Source: Erysipelotrichaceae bacterium UBA2227
GTDB lineage: Bacteria; Bacillota_I; Bacilli_A; Erysipelotrichales; Erysipelotrichaceae
Assembly: GCA_002348095.1 (NCBI GenBank)
Contig: DDYT01000010.1
Span: 1-8,489 of the forward strand
Direction of reading: 5' to 3'
DNA: 8,489 nucleotides
The notes under the pieces are model-generated. The model saw only the letters and a list, made by a program, of their open reading frames with translations, was not told the origin of the DNA and ran no database searches. Position numbers and translations under genes: made by a program. The first letter of the stretch is position 1; the number at the start of each line of letters is the position of its first letter. This document shows positions 6,472 through 8,489 of the stretch, one piece after another.

Positions 6472-7221
6472 ATGAATGATCGACTGTTACGACGTTTGGA
6501 TGATATTGGAATTTCACTTAAAAATCGCAAGGATACCTTGGGTTTACTGGGATTAGGTTCTGTAGGTGTTGAGTTGAACCGATTGGATGAATTCTCGGAT
6601 TTGGATTTCTTTGTGATCGTAGAAAAAGGAAGCAAGTCTGTGTACCTTGATTCCTTATTTTGGTTAGACGATGTCTATCCGTTGAATTATTCTTTTCGAA
6701 ATACGGTTGATGGTTATAAAATATTATTTTCGGATGGTATATACGGAGAATTCGCGGTATTTGAAGAAGATGAGATGCCTGCGATTTCTTATAACAAGGG
6801 CCGCTGGATTTTTAAAAAAGAAAGATGTTCGGTGGAAAGTGTTCAGCAAAAACCGTTTCCAGCCTTGAAAGCAGCGTCTGTTGACTTCGCAGTCAACGAA
6901 CTGCTGACAAATCTGTTGGTGGGTATGATGCGCTTTCGACGAGGTGAACGGTTGGCAGCTCAGCGTTTGGTTGAAGTTTATGCATTGAATCAACTTTTGA
7001 GTGTCCTTCCATGCATTTATACTCAGGAGGATGCGATAGCCGATCCGTTTAATCTCGAACGAAGAATTGAGCAGCGATATCCCGGTTTTGCAAAGAAGCT
7101 CCCTTGTTTCCTTCAGGGTTTGGACAATGTAAATGCCTCGGCCGCTCATTTGCTGGACTTTGTTTCAAAGCATTTCAATATCAATTATGCAATGGAAACC
7201 GAAATCAGAAAGTATCTTTAA
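6472..7221 (+). CDS. Stand-alone nucleotidyltransferase-fold protein, distantly like lincosamide/aminoglycoside nucleotidyltransferases
   Basis: A soluble 249-residue protein with an N-terminal polymerase-beta-type nucleotidyltransferase core. LGLGSVG at residues 27-33 supplies the Gly-Ser of the nucleotide loop, and SDLDFFVIV at 42-50 supplies the metal-binding pair Asp43 and Asp45 after a typical spacing. GEFAVFE at 92-98 places Glu93 as a plausible third acidic residue. The remaining C-terminal half is predicted helical, with an arginine-rich stretch (MRFRRGERLAAQRL, about 153-166). Length and layout resemble Lnu(B)/Lnu(F)-type antibiotic nucleotidyltransferases (about 260-270 residues), but the motifs alone cannot name a substrate, and many such housekeeping or orphan enzymes exist. 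The start is supported by GAGGT (6461-6465), 6 bases before the ATG. It is the only plus-strand gene. It diverges from mtlD, and its 3' end overlaps the convergent membrane gene by 17 bases. Base composition looks like its neighbours, so there is no sign of recent transfer. Confidence 0.85.
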   Translation: MNDRLLRRLDDIGISLKNRKDTLGLLGLGSVGVELNRLDEFSDLDFFVIVEKGSKSVYLDSLFWLDDVYPLNYSFRNTVDGYKILFSDGIYGEFAVFEEDEMPAISYNKGRWIFKKERCSVESVQQKPFPALKAASVDFAVNELLTNLLVGMMRFRRGERLAAQRLVEVYALNQLLSVLPCIYTQEDAIADPFNLERRIEQRYPGFAKKLPCFLQGLDNVNASAAHLLDFVSKHFNINYAMETEIRKYL

Positions 7222-7939
7222 GGTCTTGCTTTTTAAGTATACGAAAACCAAACAGCACCAGCATGTATACATACAAGATCGGTAATGCCGGCAATAAGAA
7301 AAAGAAATCGTAAGGAATCCACTGCGCAAACAAAGCAAATGCCGGATTGGTCGGAGCAGATAAGTCCTTCATGGTGAAGAAGTAATTTGCCTTGATCTGA
7401 AAACTTTGGTTCATAAACACATTGAAAAAATGCAAGGCTCCCCCGATCAGTAATACCATGGCCGTCAATTGTACGGCCTTTTTGACGGACGGTTTAGGAT
7501 CATACAGTTTCCAGTGCGCCATCATCAGCGGAATCAGAAATATCAATCCATGGAAGATATAGTAGGATATCGTCATCCCGGAATACACGACTGCATAGTC
7601 ATTACTGGGAATCAGGATTGCTGCCAGAGCGCCGGGCAGGCAAAGGTAAAATGCAAAATCCATTAAAATCGTCTTTTTGTAGTATAAAGAAGCCGGAATC
7701 ATAAAAACTGCAATATTGCATAGCTGCAGCGGCAGTAAAGTCAAAATGTGAGAACCGTAAATAAAAAAGTAGTAGAGGTTCCAAATGTAAGCCAAAAAAG
7801 TAACGATGCTCAGAGCATACAAAAATTGATACTTGGAATCTACGGTCCTATTGCGATAGATAAAATAACTGACCATGACGAAAACTATCGTCAGCAGATA
7901 GTAGTTCATCAAAGGAAAAATCGAATAAATCATTGTCAT
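7205..7939 (-). CDS. YwaF-like (TIGR02206 family) integral membrane protein
   Basis: A 244-residue membrane protein with about six or seven predicted helices, ending in a basic cytoplasmic tail (KKQDLK). The function of this family is not established. Resemblance to YwaF-type proteins rests on the loop motif LLPLQLCNIAVF at residues 68-79, the LPGALAAILIPS segment at 101-112, IFHGLIFLIPL at 128-138 and the KANYFF segment at 183-188, in the usual order and at normal length. It starts only 3 bases after the stop of the LURP-one-like gene and has no convincing ribosome site of its own, so translation is probably coupled. A second in-frame ATG (codon 3) is an alternative start. No terminator hairpin was found after it, and its last 17 bases overlap the plus-strand nucleotidyltransferase gene. 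Confidence 0.82.
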   Translation of the reverse strand: MTMIYSIFPLMNYYLLTIVFVMVSYFIYRNRTVDSKYQFLYALSIVTFLAYIWNLYYFFIYGSHILTLLPLQLCNIAVFMIPASLYYKKTILMDFAFYLCLPGALAAILIPSNDYAVVYSGMTISYYIFHGLIFLIPLMMAHWKLYDPKPSVKKAVQLTAMVLLIGGALHFFNVFMNQSFQIKANYFFTMKDLSAPTNPAFALFAQWIPYDFFFLLPALPILYVYMLVLFGFRILKKQDLKDTF

Positions 7940-7942
7940 GTT

Positions 7943-8440
7943 CTATCTGCTCGAAGAGTTCGCGCCGGCAGCTCTTTGTTGTGACATCACAGCATCAATG
8001 GCCAATACGACTGCCAAGGCATTGAGTTCATCCCGAGGATCCATGATGTCAAGGACATAGGTGTCTCCCCAGGCAAGCCATTCTTTTTTGATCGAAACCA
8101 CGATACGCCCCTGACTGAGAATTTCATAATCATGTGCCCAAAAATTACCGTTGACTTCCCAGTCCAGACCTAACACAGCATAGCGCGGTTTCAAGAACGT
8201 AAACTCTTTTACAATTTCAGCCACCTGCAGTTGGTTAACAAAAACAAAAAACCGGGGCAGAAAGCTCCATACTTTCTGTTGAAGAAAAATCCGTTCCACT
8301 CGGTTTGCATCATAAACATGAAGTTTCTTTCCTAAAGTAAATATCTCTCCCTCAACAAAATAGCGGTCAAATCCGGTCTCATCTTTGACAGTGAATTTGT
8401 CATTGAATGAAAACACTTTTTGTTTGATATAAAGTTTCAT
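7943..8440 (-). CDS. LURP-one-related (YxjI-like) family protein
   Basis: A soluble protein of 165 residues with the beta-rich pattern of the LURP-one-related fold (Pfam LOR, Bacillus YxjI), a tubby-like barrel whose bacterial role is unknown. Family-like landmarks are MKLYIKQKVFSFNDKFTVKD at residues 1-20, FVEGEIFTLGKKLHVYD at 28-44, LQQKVWSFLPRF at 53-64 and the final helix ALAVVLAIDAVM at 141-152, followed by a short low-complexity tail (AAGANSSSR). I chose the ATG at 8440 because the family begins with MKLY(I/V)KQK-like sequence. The open frame extends upstream to a TTG at 8458, but that codon lies within the promoter region. There is no purine-rich ribosome site before the ATG, and the predicted transcription start is only a few bases upstream, so the message may be leaderless. 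It is followed 3 bases later by the YwaF-like gene and probably co-transcribed with it. Confidence 0.82.
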   Translation of the reverse strand: MKLYIKQKVFSFNDKFTVKDETGFDRYFVEGEIFTLGKKLHVYDANRVERIFLQQKVWSFLPRFFVFVNQLQVAEIVKEFTFLKPRYAVLGLDWEVNGNFWAHDYEILSQGRIVVSIKKEWLAWGDTYVLDIMDPRDELNALAVVLAIDAVMSQQRAAGANSSSR

Positions 8441-8450
8441 GATTTTTCGT

Positions 8451-8479
8451 ATTATCAATTTAGGTTAGTAAATTGATAA
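8451..8479 (-). promoter_or_regulatory. Promoter of the LURP-one-like/YwaF-like unit
   Basis: On the minus strand TTATCA (8474-8479) and GATAAT (8451-8456) are separated by exactly 17 bases. They match the sigma-A hexamers at 4 of 6 and 5 of 6 positions. The start of transcription would fall near 8443-8446, just 3-6 bases before the ATG at 8440. Confidence 0.55.
8452..8479. repeat. Perfect inverted repeat with 10-base arms overlapping the promoter
   Basis: TTATCAATTT (8452-8461) and AAATTGATAA (8470-8479) are exact reverse complements around the 8-base centre AGGTTAGT. One arm contains the -35 hexamer and the other most of the -10 hexamer, the layout expected of a repressor operator that blocks RNA polymerase. 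It is not followed by a T tract in the minus direction, and only weakly in the plus direction, so a terminator is less likely. Confidence 0.7.
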
Positions 8480-8489
8480 ATTCCTTTCT

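Noticed and set aside
7138..7147. CTCGGCCGCT occurs here and again at positions 1-10
   Set aside because: A single 10-base match inside two unrelated coding sequences is expected by chance. It is not flanked by further similarity.
6724..7149. A 141-residue minus-strand frame opposite the nucleotidyltransferase gene
   Set aside because: The plus-strand frame has catalytic motifs and a good ribosome site. The antisense frame has neither.
7222..7245. Possible terminator after the nucleotidyltransferase gene (CTTTTT tract)
   Set aside because: Only a three-base-pair stem could be formed before the T tract. This is too weak to call.
7264..7273. ATGTATACAT palindrome near the 3' end of the YwaF-like gene
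   Set aside because: It is short, AT-rich and inside a conserved membrane protein coding sequence, with no link to a promoter.
8441..8458. Upstream TTG start adding six residues to the LURP-one-like protein
   Set aside because: It falls within the predicted -10 region, lacks a ribosome site, and the family N-terminus begins at the ATG at 8440.

Overview
The window looks like a chromosomal segment from a low-to-moderate GC Bacillota (Firmicute). The reasons are purine-rich Shine-Dalgarno sites, closely packed operons, the classic Gram-positive mvaK1-mvaD-mvaK2-fni gene order, a Firmicute-type MtlD and a YwaF-like membrane protein. TGA is used as a normal stop, so this is not a code-4 mollicute. 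A lineage such as Erysipelotrichia would fit, but that is only a guess. I see no rRNA, tRNA, CRISPR array, insertion sequence or phage gene.

Region 1 (positions 1-5126, minus strand) is a tight five-gene operon read right to left: a small two-helix membrane protein (4843-5097), a TctA-like carboxylate permease (3506-4858), a fused mevalonate kinase-diphosphomevalonate decarboxylase (1631-3490), phosphomevalonate kinase (625-1641) and the first 209 residues of type 2 isopentenyl-diphosphate isomerase (1-628, cut by the window edge). The genes overlap by 4-16 bases or lie 15 bases apart. Together the enzymes convert mevalonate to IPP and DMAPP, the lower mevalonate pathway. HMG-CoA synthase and reductase are not in view. 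The two notable points are the one-polypeptide fusion of steps 1 and 3, and the carboxylate-type transporter at the head of the operon, which suggests but does not prove mevalonate uptake.

Region 2 (5161-6359, minus strand) is a lone mannitol-1-phosphate 5-dehydrogenase gene with its own promoter, an inverted repeat abutting its ribosome binding site, and an intrinsic terminator that separates it from the mevalonate operon.

Region 3 (6360-7221, plus strand) carries the only plus-strand gene, a stand-alone nucleotidyltransferase distantly like lincosamide/aminoglycoside nucleotidyltransferases. It diverges from mtlD and its 3' end overlaps the convergent gene by 17 bases.

Region 4 (7205-8479, minus strand) is a two-gene unit: a LURP-one/YxjI-like protein followed 3 bases later by a YwaF-like (TIGR02206) membrane protein. 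Its promoter sits inside a perfect 10-base-arm inverted repeat, and the predicted transcript has almost no leader. No stretch longer than about 155 bases lacks a gene.
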